Source: Candidatus Saccharimonadota bacterium
Lineage (GTDB): Bacteria; Patescibacteriota; Saccharimonadia; Saccharimonadales; Saccharimonadaceae
DNA: 21,434 nt
NCBI GenBank assembly: GCA_017652715.1
Contig: JAGCAL010000075.1
Location: forward strand, 1 to 21,434
Reading direction: 5' to 3'
Program-made: the position numbers and the translations under genes
The notes under the pieces: generated by a model
Told to the model about the DNA's origin: nothing
Databases searched by the model: none
The model's input: only the letters and a program-made list of their open reading frames with translations
Part shown: positions 1 through 7,191 of the stretch, piece after piece
How the letters are laid out: the number at the start of each line of letters is the position of its first letter
Numbering within the stretch: the first letter of the stretch is position 1

Positions 1-299
1 AAAATGTTAATGATTTTCTAAAATCAGGACAACTAAAGTTGGTTTTTCTAATATCACCTGATTATTTTGGCGGAAGCGAAGGTGCAGATAATCAAATCGT
101 TATAACTCCGGATGCGGAAAAAGAAAAACAACGTATTGATGAAGAACTATATAATTATTTAAAACAAGAGAAGTCGGTAGAAAATTTCCATGTCGATTTA
201 GATTACGAAGAATCATCCGCGTCGATTGTTCCAAAAAGAATAATTGTATCTGCGACTATTGATGGAGAAGATTATCGTAGAGTTATCGAAGTTTGGTAA
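1..299 (+). CDS. Unidentified protein, 3' end only
   Basis: The reading frame is open from base 3 to the TAA at 297-299 with no stop at the left edge, so the gene enters from outside the window. A TTG at 39 is possible as a start, but the preceding codons read as normal protein (NVNDFLKSGQLK) and no ribosome binding site is seen there. The visible 98 residues are soluble, with a hydrophobic stretch (LVFLISPDYFGG), then a charged helix and a C-terminal beta-rich part (KRIIVSATIDGEDYRRVIEV). There is no signal peptide or membrane segment in the visible part. I do not recognise the family. A strong intrinsic terminator 40 bases after the stop supports a real transcription unit ending here. Confidence 0.6.
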   Translation, partial: NVNDFLKSGQLKLVFLISPDYFGGSEGADNQIVITPDAEKEKQRIDEELYNYLKQEKSVENFHVDLDYEESSASIVPKRIIVSATIDGEDYRRVIEVW

Positions 300-339
300 T
301 TTTTACTTTAAGGTAAAGACATTCTTGAGATATCACGCC

Positions 340-371
340 AAAAAGCCCTGGCAATAGCCAGGGCTTTTTAT
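340..371 (+). terminator. Rho-independent terminator
   Basis: A perfect 12-bp stem AAAAGCCCTGGC / GCCAGGGCTTTT closes on the four-base loop AATA and ends in a run of Ts. It lies 40 bases after the stop of the left-edge gene. The A-tract on the other side could let it work in both directions. Confidence 0.9.
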
Positions 372-472
372 CGGTTAATTGGACGAGAATTCGTCTGATA
401 CTGGTTATCTATTAAAGCACTAATAACTCGAGCATAGATAGATGCGCGGAGAAAATTGCGTGGTTATGTCTG

Positions 473-481
473 TGGTATAAT
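473..481 (+). promoter_or_regulatory. Extended -10 promoter of the HAD gene
   Basis: TGG-TATAAT matches the extended -10 consensus. No good -35 box is present. The last T of the -10 is 8 bases before the ATG at 490, so transcription would begin on or just before the start codon. Confidence 0.65.
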
Positions 482-489
482 TGAGCCAT

Positions 490-1071
490 ATGATAAAGAA
501 TATTGTTTTTGACATAGGTGGGGTGTTGGCGGAAGAAGTCAATGGTCGTGCTCTAACTTATCTTACTGCTGCCGAACAGGAGCAATTATCTGATTTGGTC
601 TATTTCAAGAGCCCGGGTTTTATAGAGGTGATTTTAGGAAATGATTCGTCAGCGAATTATTCCGCTAAGATGATTGAAAGATATCCTAATTTAGAAAAAG
701 AAATTAGTTTTCTTTTTGATCCTAAAAATCTACCTATTACATACCCGATTAAGAAGCAGACTTTAGATTTATTATATAAATTACATGATAATTATAAAAT
801 CTACTTCTTATCAGATATGATAGATATGAGTTACGATTATCTAAAAGGTATTTTACAAGACTTTGACGGCGGAGCCTACTCTTTTCAGGAACATTTAAAG
901 AAACCAAACCCAGCATTTTTCGAAACGCTTTTAAATCGCTATCATCTCGATCCTACCGAAACGATTTTCTTCGATGATAGGGAGAAAAATGTTGTTGCCG
1001 CACAAAATTTAAACATGAAAGCTGTTATTTTTACTGATGTAGATAGCGTATTAAACGCTCTTAAAGGTTAG
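490..1071 (+). CDS. HAD-superfamily hydrolase (YihX/subfamily IA-like)
   Basis: A 193-residue haloacid-dehalogenase-type phosphohydrolase. Motif I is FDIGGVL with nucleophile Asp8; the second Asp of the usual DxD is Gly10, as also happens in YihX-type members (DLGN). Motif II is FLSDM (Ser108), motif III is Lys137/138 in HLKKPNP, and motif IV is FFDDREKN (Asp162/163). An alpha-helical cap lies between motifs I and II, about residues 20-90. A frame-consistent TTG at 481 overlaps the -10 box, so I chose the ATG at 490. The mRNA is probably leaderless. The substrate cannot be read from the sequence; small phosphorylated sugars or nucleotides are usual for the family. The gene stands alone and its stop lies 3 bases before one copy of the 70-bp repeat bounding the island. 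Confidence 0.85.
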   Translation: MIKNIVFDIGGVLAEEVNGRALTYLTAAEQEQLSDLVYFKSPGFIEVILGNDSSANYSAKMIERYPNLEKEISFLFDPKNLPITYPIKKQTLDLLYKLHDNYKIYFLSDMIDMSYDYLKGILQDFDGGAYSFQEHLKKPNPAFFETLLNRYHLDPTETIFFDDREKNVVAAQNLNMKAVIFTDVDSVLNALKG

Positions 1072-1073
1072 GA

Positions 1074-1143
1074 GTTTAGGGATTTAATAGGATTGTGAGA
1101 TGTAGGAATAGATTGCGAATTATTTCATAAACCGTTTGGTGGG
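1074..1143. repeat. 70-bp imperfect direct repeat, distal copy (attR-like)
   Basis: This stretch matches 9440-9509 over the same length. Both begin with GTTTAGGGATTTAA, share an internal GGAATAG, and end with CGTTTGGTGGG; the middle has diverged. Read on the minus strand, this copy begins with CCCACCA, the last seven bases of the tRNA-Val gene including its encoded CCA, followed by the tRNA's downstream flank. The rest of the tRNA is missing here. A 3'-end tRNA fragment in the same orientation as an intact tRNA 8.4 kb away is what integration at a tRNA 3' end leaves behind. Confidence 0.7.
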
Positions 1144-1440
1144 CCTTAATTAACCAGGTTTTACTCGCATACAAAGAGGATATAGAGGATAAACTCCGAC
1201 GTCATATATACGAAGAGTAGCTGGCTACCCCATACCACCGTTATATCATACAGGCAAAAGTATCCCATCTGTGCCGTTTTGCCGTTTTAGCGTTTATCCG
1301 ATATGCTGCAGAACCTTGTCTAGCAATCAAAACTGCCAACAGAACAAAAACTAATTTATATATTGGGCATTTATTAAATATATCTAACAGGGGTATTCTG
1401 TACAGAAATACTAGCATATCTGAGTATTTTATGCTAAAGC
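1144..1440. other. Intergenic stretch at the island's left edge, no gene seen
   Basis: No convincing open frame with a ribosome binding site is present. It is AT-rich, with a twice-repeated GCCGTTTT around 1266-1282. An inverted repeat at 1393-1411 is centred on the palindrome CTGTACAG with GTATT/AATAC flanks and one bulge, about 32 bases upstream of the -35 box at 1443; it could be an operator. Confidence 0.4.
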
Positions 1441-1442
1441 TA

Positions 1443-1471
1443 TTGACAAAATAAAGCACTTATGCTATTAT
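1443..1471 (+). promoter_or_regulatory. Consensus sigma-70-type promoter of the DUF1874-like gene
   Basis: TTGACA at 1443-1448, a 17-base spacer, then TATTAT at 1466-1471 preceded by TGC (extended -10). This is the best -35/-10 pair in the window. The start should fall near 1478, giving a leader of about 110 bases. Confidence 0.8.
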
Positions 1472-1516
1472 GGTGTCATAAACTTGAGAACGGAAAAGCA
1501 GCCGCTCATAAAGCTT

Positions 1517-1583
1517 CGAACCTTACCTCCTAGTAAGGTTGTATAACAAAATATATTTGTAGGCGTAAGACGCCGGAAAGGGG
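1517..1583 (+). promoter_or_regulatory. Structured 5' leader with two hairpins before the ribosome binding site
   Basis: The first hairpin has the perfect 8-bp stem AACCTTAC / GTAAGGTT (1519-1526 and 1533-1540) and a CTCCTA loop. The second is GGCGT-AAG-ACGCC at 1562-1574, directly against the purine-rich ribosome binding site GGAAAGGGG at 1575-1583, 7 bases before the ATG. The CUCCU loop is anti-Shine-Dalgarno-like. A regulatory role is inference. Confidence 0.45.
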
Positions 1584-1590
1584 TACCAAT

Positions 1591-1932
1591 ATGAAACGTT
1601 ATTTTGGATTCGCACTCGCAGACAGTATGTTCCAGGGGGATTGCGTGATTCGCCGCAGGGCGCTGAGCGTTGAAGAAGTCAAGGCGATGGAAAAGGAGCT
1701 TACTCCTTGTCTTAATCCCTCGCATAAGGCTATCATCGATGCGATGCACGCTCGGTTCGACATCGACGTCGAGATCCCGGAGCAGCCGCCGCGCGTAAGT
1801 GTTGGCATCGGCGACAGCGTGGTTGTCATGGGCGTCCGGGGTCTTCCCCGCCTGACTGACAGACACGAGTATACCGAAGAAGAAATTGCGGCAGCGACCT
1901 TCTCCTTCTCGGAGTACACTGTGGTCGAGTAA
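1591..1932 (+). CDS. DUF1874 / STIV-B116-like protein, possible cA4 ring nuclease or anti-CRISPR
   Basis: A 113-residue soluble protein. Its layout follows the DUF1874 (STIV-B116, YddF, AcrIII-1) pattern: a first strand YFGFALADSMF, a helix SVEEVKAM, then NPSHKAIIDAM with His45 where the family carries its catalytic His (IGH in the Sulfolobus virus protein, as I remember it), then PPRVSVGIGDSVVVM, and GLPRLTD with Arg87 followed by an acidic residue (Asp90), before a helix TEEEI and a last strand. AcrIII-1 and Crn2 members cleave cyclic tetra-adenylate, the second messenger of type III CRISPR systems; many family members, such as YddF, are uncharacterised. The gene is about 56% GC by hand count, well above its neighbours, and has its own promoter and leader, which suggests transfer. 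The assignment rests on remembered family patterns, not a search. Confidence 0.6.
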   Translation: MKRYFGFALADSMFQGDCVIRRRALSVEEVKAMEKELTPCLNPSHKAIIDAMHARFDIDVEIPEQPPRVSVGIGDSVVVMGVRGLPRLTDRHEYTEEEIAAATFSFSEYTVVE

Positions 1933-2075
1933 ACCGCAAACCGGGCATCTCTTAGAAAGTAGCGTATTGTTCGTAAGGTTCGTGGATTTATCCCACTTGC
2001 AGCGGAATTTATTCGTATTAGACGCAAAATCTGAGGGCTCTGCCCAATTACAACTGAATAGGAGAAACTATCAAT

Positions 2076-2117
2076 AGCCCGAGGCATAAAATAAGTCCTT
2101 GGGCTTCTCCATTTTTT
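2076..2117 (+). terminator. Probable terminator after the DUF1874-like gene
   Basis: The stem AGCCCGAGG / CCTTGGGCT (2076-2084 and 2097-2105, one G-U pair) has a 12-base AT-rich loop. A run of six Ts follows after a gap of six bases, so it is less ideal than a canonical terminator. The 1933-2075 stretch before it holds no gene. Confidence 0.55.
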
Positions 2118-2135
2118 AGATTTTTATGATATTAT

Positions 2136-2144
2136 TGATATAAG
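2136..2144 (+). promoter_or_regulatory. Putative extended -10 promoter of the three-gene cluster
   Basis: TGA-TATAAG fits an extended -10 with no clear -35. The transcript would start near 2151 and carry the Shine-Dalgarno GTGGAGG (2167-2173) six bases before the ATG at 2180. Confidence 0.5.
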
Positions 2145-2179
2145 CATTTTAGATAAAAAGTTAATTGTGGAGGAACAAT

Positions 2180-4540
2180 ATGAGTGAGCGCCTCAGCTAC
2201 TCGAACGAAATCTATGATCAGAGAGATGAGTCAAGCCAAAATCAGGCAGAAACGGTAGAAAATGCCGATCAGACCGCGGCAGACCTAAGCGTCAAAGCCT
2301 TAATGAAAGTCATAAGACAGCAATCAGGCGAAAAACGCCGTATACCATCGGATGAAACTCTGAAGCATTTTACGACTGGAGAGTATGTTCCTGAATTTAT
2401 ACCTGGAGCTAGTAAAGGACAGCTCCCACCCAAACGGATTAGAGAAACTGTAGAGCATTTTTTAAATCATCAAAGAATAAATTCAGAAACGGATTCTCAG
2501 ATAGAGCAATATTCAGAAGACGAAATTTTGACAGCCGCTTCATTACTAGAATTTCTCTCTAGTAAACCTGGAAAAATTCGCCGAACAGGTTCGACCTACC
2601 GAAACGAAAGTTATGATACTAAGATTCTCGAAACTATCCTGCCACACATTCATGAAAATAAGCCCATAACACTTTTTGGGCTTTCTTTCTCTCCGAAATT
2701 TCGTAACCCAGACATCTCGGATGGCCAGCTAAGACCAGATATGGCAAATTATCTAGCCATGTCAAATCTCCAGCAAATAGCAAGAGGGGCTAATATGATT
2801 TACAGTGGTGGAGTAGATTTGTGCATTGGATACGAGGGCACTATTTATCGACAACTCGGTAAATATAACAACGAAGATGTAGATGGCACCAGAAAAGAGA
2901 TTATCCGGCTTAACGATGAGGCACACCGAAACGTTTACGGAGAATCTTCAGATTCACCAAACCATGTCATCGTCGAAGATGCGAGCGCGCTAATTAACTC
3001 CTGTCTACTTGCGGAGCCAGAAGATTATGGCGAAGAAAAATGGTTAAGGCGGGCAGCAAGAAAAAGGCGTGAAGTTCGAAGTAGATATGAGCTCGGTCAG
3101 CAGGTAGCATATCAAGAAATTGGCGATCAGGAGGTTCTCGATAATCTAGATCGTGACGGTGGTCTTTTTCATCGGCTTAAAGATACGATTAAGGGCTTAA
3201 AGGCACAGAAAGAGGCGATGTTGTTCGATGATTCCCTAACGGCCGAAGCGGAAGCCGATATCGATAAGAAAATTGATGGTCTAGATGTGTACGGGGAGCT
3301 TGAATCATGGAAGAAGTTCTATCTTACAACCACATCTCCAGAAATGTTTGGAGATGAACGCGAACGAGCTGGATACGCGCAAAGAATGGCCGTTAACTAT
3401 AAAGCCTTCAATGAGATTAAGTATCAAGGCGGAGTTCATGCCAATGGTATCCTCGGGTTCACAGAAAACCCAGTAGCCATAACGGTCAACGGTACTAACC
3501 GAAAAATGAATATTCAACTAGTGCCAGGCTGGAATTATTATCCACATCATCGCCTTACAGCACGCACTATTGGAAAAAATGGGCAATACCAATGGACGCC
3601 ATTAATGCAAAAAGAAATGCAAGAATCTGATGCTGTCTTCTTGCCGCAATATGTTGGAGAACATGATTATCCATTTTACTATGAGCAGCTAGCTCCCGTA
3701 GGTAATCTAGACGAAAAGACTTCTATGCACGCAGGTGTTCAAATTCTCCAATCAGAAAATGGACAAAAATATGTAGCAAAGACTGCAGAATATAGAAAAG
3801 GCGGCAATCATCTACTTGAACAGATTGCAAGAATGAGAAGAATGAGTGAAGCCGGCGTAACTATTATACCGGAAATCGTCGATGCTAACGTAAAAGGAGA
3901 CCGTATACAATATCTACTTCCATTTCTTGATGGCGAGTCGTTGGACGGAAATATGTTCGACGGCGATCCGATCCAAAACACCGAAGCTGCACTTCCAATT
4001 CTACTATCGAAACTGTCTCAAGAATTATGGGCCAAAGGAGAAAGTCGTAGCTTTGAGCATTATTTCTCCGATCATCATTTATCTTCGGTAGAGAAAGGGT
4101 TAGACTCAGTCGAAAAAAGCGAGAATACCCTATTACCACTCTCTGATTCCATTATTGATATAGATGGCAAGACACAGTTAAACTTACCGACAATTCTAAA
4201 AATCCTCTCCGGTAAACGCAATACCTTAGATAAATCTTTTGCTACCTCCGTTTGCCCAGAGTTTACACATGGCGATTTACACTTTGGTAATATCTTTATG
4301 AAAGATGAGGATGTCCAACTAATTGATATTAACGGAAACCCAAATAGAGACATCTGCTCGGTCGACTTCGAACTATCGCGTTTAATGCTGAGCTATTATC
4401 GTCAGATTATTCGAGATGGAGAATATAGTGTCGAAACGGATGAAGATGGCAATGATCGCATTGAATATACCGAACGCGGAAAAGCAATTTTAGATGCGAG
4501 AGAAAGGCTTTTCAGTTACTTCAAGAGAACGAAAATCTGA
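2180..4540 (+). CDS. Isocyanide-synthase-like (DIT1/PvcA) domain fused to an APH-type kinase domain
   Basis: 786 residues from the ATG at 2180, which has a good GGAGG; an in-frame TTG at 2165 lies upstream of that site. Residues 1-40 are acidic and Gln/Ser-rich. Residues about 140-500 follow the isonitrile-synthase pattern: KPITLFGLSFSPKFRNP (161-177), LRPDMANYLAMSNLQ (184-198), VDLCIGYEGTIYRQL where the family has a V-T-I-x-S-D-G-x-x-F-like segment, then NIQLVPGWNYYPHHR (444-458) and YPFYYE near 500. Family members turn an amino acid amine into an isonitrile with ribulose 5-phosphate. Residues about 505-745 form an aminoglycoside-phosphotransferase-like kinase: Lys534 in YVAK, HGDLHFGN (697-704, Asp699 and Asn704) and Asp716 in LIDIN. 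The product is unknown. The frame ends in TGA at 4538, but the next frame seems to continue the protein. Confidence 0.65.
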   Translation: MSERLSYSNEIYDQRDESSQNQAETVENADQTAADLSVKALMKVIRQQSGEKRRIPSDETLKHFTTGEYVPEFIPGASKGQLPPKRIRETVEHFLNHQRINSETDSQIEQYSEDEILTAASLLEFLSSKPGKIRRTGSTYRNESYDTKILETILPHIHENKPITLFGLSFSPKFRNPDISDGQLRPDMANYLAMSNLQQIARGANMIYSGGVDLCIGYEGTIYRQLGKYNNEDVDGTRKEIIRLNDEAHRNVYGESSDSPNHVIVEDASALINSCLLAEPEDYGEEKWLRRAARKRREVRSRYELGQQVAYQEIGDQEVLDNLDRDGGLFHRLKDTIKGLKAQKEAMLFDDSLTAEAEADIDKKIDGLDVYGELESWKKFYLTTTSPEMFGDERERAGYAQRMAVNYKAFNEIKYQGGVHANGILGFTENPVAITVNGTNRKMNIQLVPGWNYYPHHRLTARTIGKNGQYQWTPLMQKEMQESDAVFLPQYVGEHDYPFYYEQLAPVGNLDEKTSMHAGVQILQSENGQKYVAKTAEYRKGGNHLLEQIARMRRMSEAGVTIIPEIVDANVKGDRIQYLLPFLDGESLDGNMFDGDPIQNTEAALPILLSKLSQELWAKGESRSFEHYFSDHHLSSVEKGLDSVEKSENTLLPLSDSIIDIDGKTQLNLPTILKILSGKRNTLDKSFATSVCPEFTHGDLHFGNIFMKDEDVQLIDINGNPNRDICSVDFELSRLMLSYYRQIIRDGEYSVETDEDGNDRIEYTERGKAILDARERLFSYFKRTKI

Positions 4541-4659
4541 AGCCTCTCTTAACAGAAAACTCACTAGACAACATTAGGCTACTGGAAGCCCTAGATATAG
4601 CCTCTGTATTCGCGAACAGACCGGAAGAACAGCAAGAGGGTACATATCTCATTGGCACA
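4465..4659 (+). other. Apparent frameshift junction between the first two cluster genes
   Basis: The frame of the second gene is open from 4465, overlapping the first gene's end by 76 bases, but has no ATG, GTG or TTG before 4660. From about 4516 it reads like normal helical protein: LLQENENLKPLLTENSLDNI, then LLEALDIASVFANRP. This would suit the missing C-terminal helices of the APH-type domain. A -1 shift (one base lost) somewhere around 4500-4531 joins the genes. The ATG at 4660 has no well-placed Shine-Dalgarno. No canonical X-XXY-YYZ slippery heptamer is evident in the first gene's frame, so mutation or assembly error seems likelier than programmed frameshifting. Confidence 0.6.
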
Positions 4660-7191
4660 ATGCTTCTAAACGAAGCGATTCAGAGTCGCGAGGATGGTAT
4701 GTTTGATGGTGCGATTTTTGACCTCATGCGTGAAAACGTAACAGTTGAAAACTACAACTCACCGGAGACTAACCAAAAGTTACGCCAAATGTTCGATACG
4801 TATCTAGGAAAACGCTACGACGGCTTTTCTGTTTCGCATATGTTTAATCAATTCGTAATTCATGCCATTAAAAAAGACGGCACAATTACGAGCTTCTTAT
4901 CAAATACCGACCTCATAGATGGGGTAGATACTATCGATACCGGCATGAAAGATGCAAACGGCGAAGCGGTTGTCGAAGCCTCTTACGACAAAATACTTGA
5001 AGCATGGCAAGATCAAAACTTTCCGGAAAATGGTCGCGATAAGTTATTTCATGGGTTTGCCGAATCCGAAAACAAGCTAAACAGGGCGATTGAAACCGGA
5101 GAATCTGTATCCGTAAACGGCAGAGACTACAAAATTAAGAAGTTGCTCGGTCTCGGGAAGGAATCGAAAGCCTATGAAGCAGAAGATGAAGAAGGACGCA
5201 AAATCGCAATCAAAGTCGGCTTGCAATATTTGGACAAGGAGTTCGATTACGCCATGGACTTGCAGGAAAAGTCCGGAGAAATTGGAGCAAGATTCCCTCA
5301 ATATTACGAATATGATCGAGAAAGCAATATCCTGTCGATGGAGCTAATCGAGGGTCAGCCTGCCGAAGAAATAGTTCATCAGATTGATAACCCAGAAGAT
5401 TGGACTGAGTTCTTGGGCAATATTTCTGATGTCGTGGCGGACATTGCAGAACTAAACAAGAGAGGTGTGAATGCCGGGCAGTTCAATCTGCGGAACGTTA
5501 TGGTTAGTGACTCTGGGGAATATCGTATCATAGATCCCCTATACGAGGGCAACCCTGACGTTTATGAGGCAAAACAGGTTCTTCGCATTATGGGGGTTCT
5601 AGTAGAAAAGATTTATCATACGAAATCAGAAAGATTCCCACTTAGAGTTAAGTCCAGTAACCAAAACGAAACACTGCGATCGCTCCGCTATCCCGATGGC
5701 GCGCTAGATGAACTGGATGGAGAATCTCGAGGTATGCCTCCACTTCTAGATGCAGAGCTACAAAAGGTATTCAGAGGAGCATTAGTAAACGGTATCGGTA
5801 ATAAAACCCTGTCAGATGTCGCTCATAGCTTTGAGGGCATAAAGAGTATTTGCGAAAGACTCGAAAGTAATTCAGCGCGAACTGAATTTGCTAGACGACC
5901 ACAGGCACTAGCAGTAGATTTAAATGGCACATTAGAAGAAGATGGAATTATCAACGCTAGAACAGTGGAATCCATAAATCGTCTGCTTAACCGCGGTACG
6001 CCAGTTGCAATCATCTCCGGGAAGAGGCTTGAAGCCGTCAAAAACACACTCGGAGCCAATGGCATTGATATGTCAAAAATAGATGTAGTCTCCGATGAGG
6101 GCGCAATCTATGAAGCTAGTGGCGAAATCGTATCCGACCACACTATTGCTAATGTGGAACAAATTTCTGCAGCGATTTCTCAGTATATCACCACTCAAAA
6201 CATTGGTGGTCAAGTTCGAAATAATGCGGAGCGAATTAATATTGCACTAAACTCCTTAGACGAACAGGTTGTAAATGTCCTTACTAATTATGCCGAACGA
6301 TTAGGTCTTGAAGCAACCGTTAACCAAGAAATTGGGCAAATTGACATAGTGGGCAGTGGCGTGAGCAAAATGTCTGGTATGCAAGAGTTCGCAAGCCGCC
6401 ATGGAATAGAATTAGATTCGATTGTTACAGTAGGCAATGAGCCGACCGGAAACGATCGAGAAATATTATTTGATAATAGTGGCGAGCCGCGACCAAACGC
6501 ATTTACGGTTGCCGGATCGGCAGAGACGAGCATAATCGTCGAAGATATGACAGATCTAGTCGGCTATGGTGGGATAAATCGCACTGGAGAAATCCCTGCT
6601 GGTTTCGGCACGTTCAGCGACTTTAGTGATGCAGATGAAGAAACGATTGCATATTTGAGGCAAACTGCTGCAGAAAATTCAAATATATTCTACCCATATT
6701 TTGCCTTAGAGCAACGTCTGAATAGTAAAGATCCTAAGAGTGTGGACTATAAGTGGTTGATGAGCGATAATGACGGCAACCCAATCGGGTTCACATCGCT
6801 TAATAAGGTATCTGAAGACGGCGTTTATAACATTAGCGGTATATACCTTACTCCTAATACTAGAGGCAGAGGGGTCGCAACCGATGCAATTACCACGCTA
6901 GAAAGGTATGCAACGAGCAGCATTCCTGGTTTTAAAGGATTTAGGGTAAGAGTAACCGAAAGTAATGCTCCTTCGCGCCGAATCGTTGAGAAAAGTGGAT
7001 TTGTGCCTACTGAGGTTATTGACGGCGACTATGATTTAGTTATTGACGGCGAACATCAAAAAGCCAAAACAATAGTATACGAATATGATCCTTCTGGTCA
7101 AAAAACAGCCATTAACCTTGCTGAAAGTGGGGTAGTAGTCGGAGATGAACTCGTCGAGATGTATAACAGCATGAGGGAGATGCAACCATAA
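4660..7191 (+). CDS. Kinase-like + HAD phosphatase-like + GNAT acetyltransferase-like multidomain protein
   Basis: 843 residues if it begins at the ATG at 4660. Residues 1-150 are a helical lead-in. Residues about 155-330 are protein-kinase-like: glycine-rich loop GLGKES (164-169), AIK (Lys185), catalytic-loop equivalent NAGQFNLRN (271-279), and IIDP (Asp292). The catalytic Asp of the usual HxD is Gln274, so it may be a pseudokinase. Residues about 414-635 are HAD type IIB (Cof-like): DLNGT (Asp420; second Asp replaced by Asn422), IISGK (Ser453), Lys570 and GNEPTGND (592-599). Residues about 655-785 are GNAT-like, with the acetyl-CoA loop RGRGVA (735-740) and NAPSRRIVEKSGF. The stop overlaps the next ATG as TAATG. 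The combination suggests modification of a small molecule or peptide, but the substrate cannot be told. It may be the second half of one 1,670-codon gene. Confidence 0.7.
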   Translation: MLLNEAIQSREDGMFDGAIFDLMRENVTVENYNSPETNQKLRQMFDTYLGKRYDGFSVSHMFNQFVIHAIKKDGTITSFLSNTDLIDGVDTIDTGMKDANGEAVVEASYDKILEAWQDQNFPENGRDKLFHGFAESENKLNRAIETGESVSVNGRDYKIKKLLGLGKESKAYEAEDEEGRKIAIKVGLQYLDKEFDYAMDLQEKSGEIGARFPQYYEYDRESNILSMELIEGQPAEEIVHQIDNPEDWTEFLGNISDVVADIAELNKRGVNAGQFNLRNVMVSDSGEYRIIDPLYEGNPDVYEAKQVLRIMGVLVEKIYHTKSERFPLRVKSSNQNETLRSLRYPDGALDELDGESRGMPPLLDAELQKVFRGALVNGIGNKTLSDVAHSFEGIKSICERLESNSARTEFARRPQALAVDLNGTLEEDGIINARTVESINRLLNRGTPVAIISGKRLEAVKNTLGANGIDMSKIDVVSDEGAIYEASGEIVSDHTIANVEQISAAISQYITTQNIGGQVRNNAERINIALNSLDEQVVNVLTNYAERLGLEATVNQEIGQIDIVGSGVSKMSGMQEFASRHGIELDSIVTVGNEPTGNDREILFDNSGEPRPNAFTVAGSAETSIIVEDMTDLVGYGGINRTGEIPAGFGTFSDFSDADEETIAYLRQTAAENSNIFYPYFALEQRLNSKDPKSVDYKWLMSDNDGNPIGFTSLNKVSEDGVYNISGIYLTPNTRGRGVATDAITTLERYATSSIPGFKGFRVRVTESNAPSRRIVEKSGFVPTEVIDGDYDLVIDGEHQKAKTIVYEYDPSGQKTAINLAESGVVVGDELVEMYNSMREMQP

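Noticed and set aside
1241..1459. Minus-strand 72-codon hydrophobic open frame
   Set aside because: It begins with GTG inside the strong plus-strand promoter, has no ribosome binding site and resembles no known protein; it looks like a chance frame in AT-rich DNA.
1965..2005. tRNA remnant suggested by TTCGTAAGGT shared with tRNA-Val
   Set aside because: Only about 10 bases match and no T-arm or acceptor follows; a chance match is likely.
1599..2087. Minus-strand 162-codon open frame over the DUF1874-like gene
   Set aside because: It is the antisense shadow of a GC-rich coding gene: Ser/Arg/Thr-rich, with no ribosome binding site.
4500..4540. Programmed -1 ribosomal frameshift between the first two cluster genes
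   Set aside because: No X-XXY-YYZ heptamer is in the right phase and I could not find a convincing downstream pseudoknot; a lost base or assembly error explains the junction more simply.
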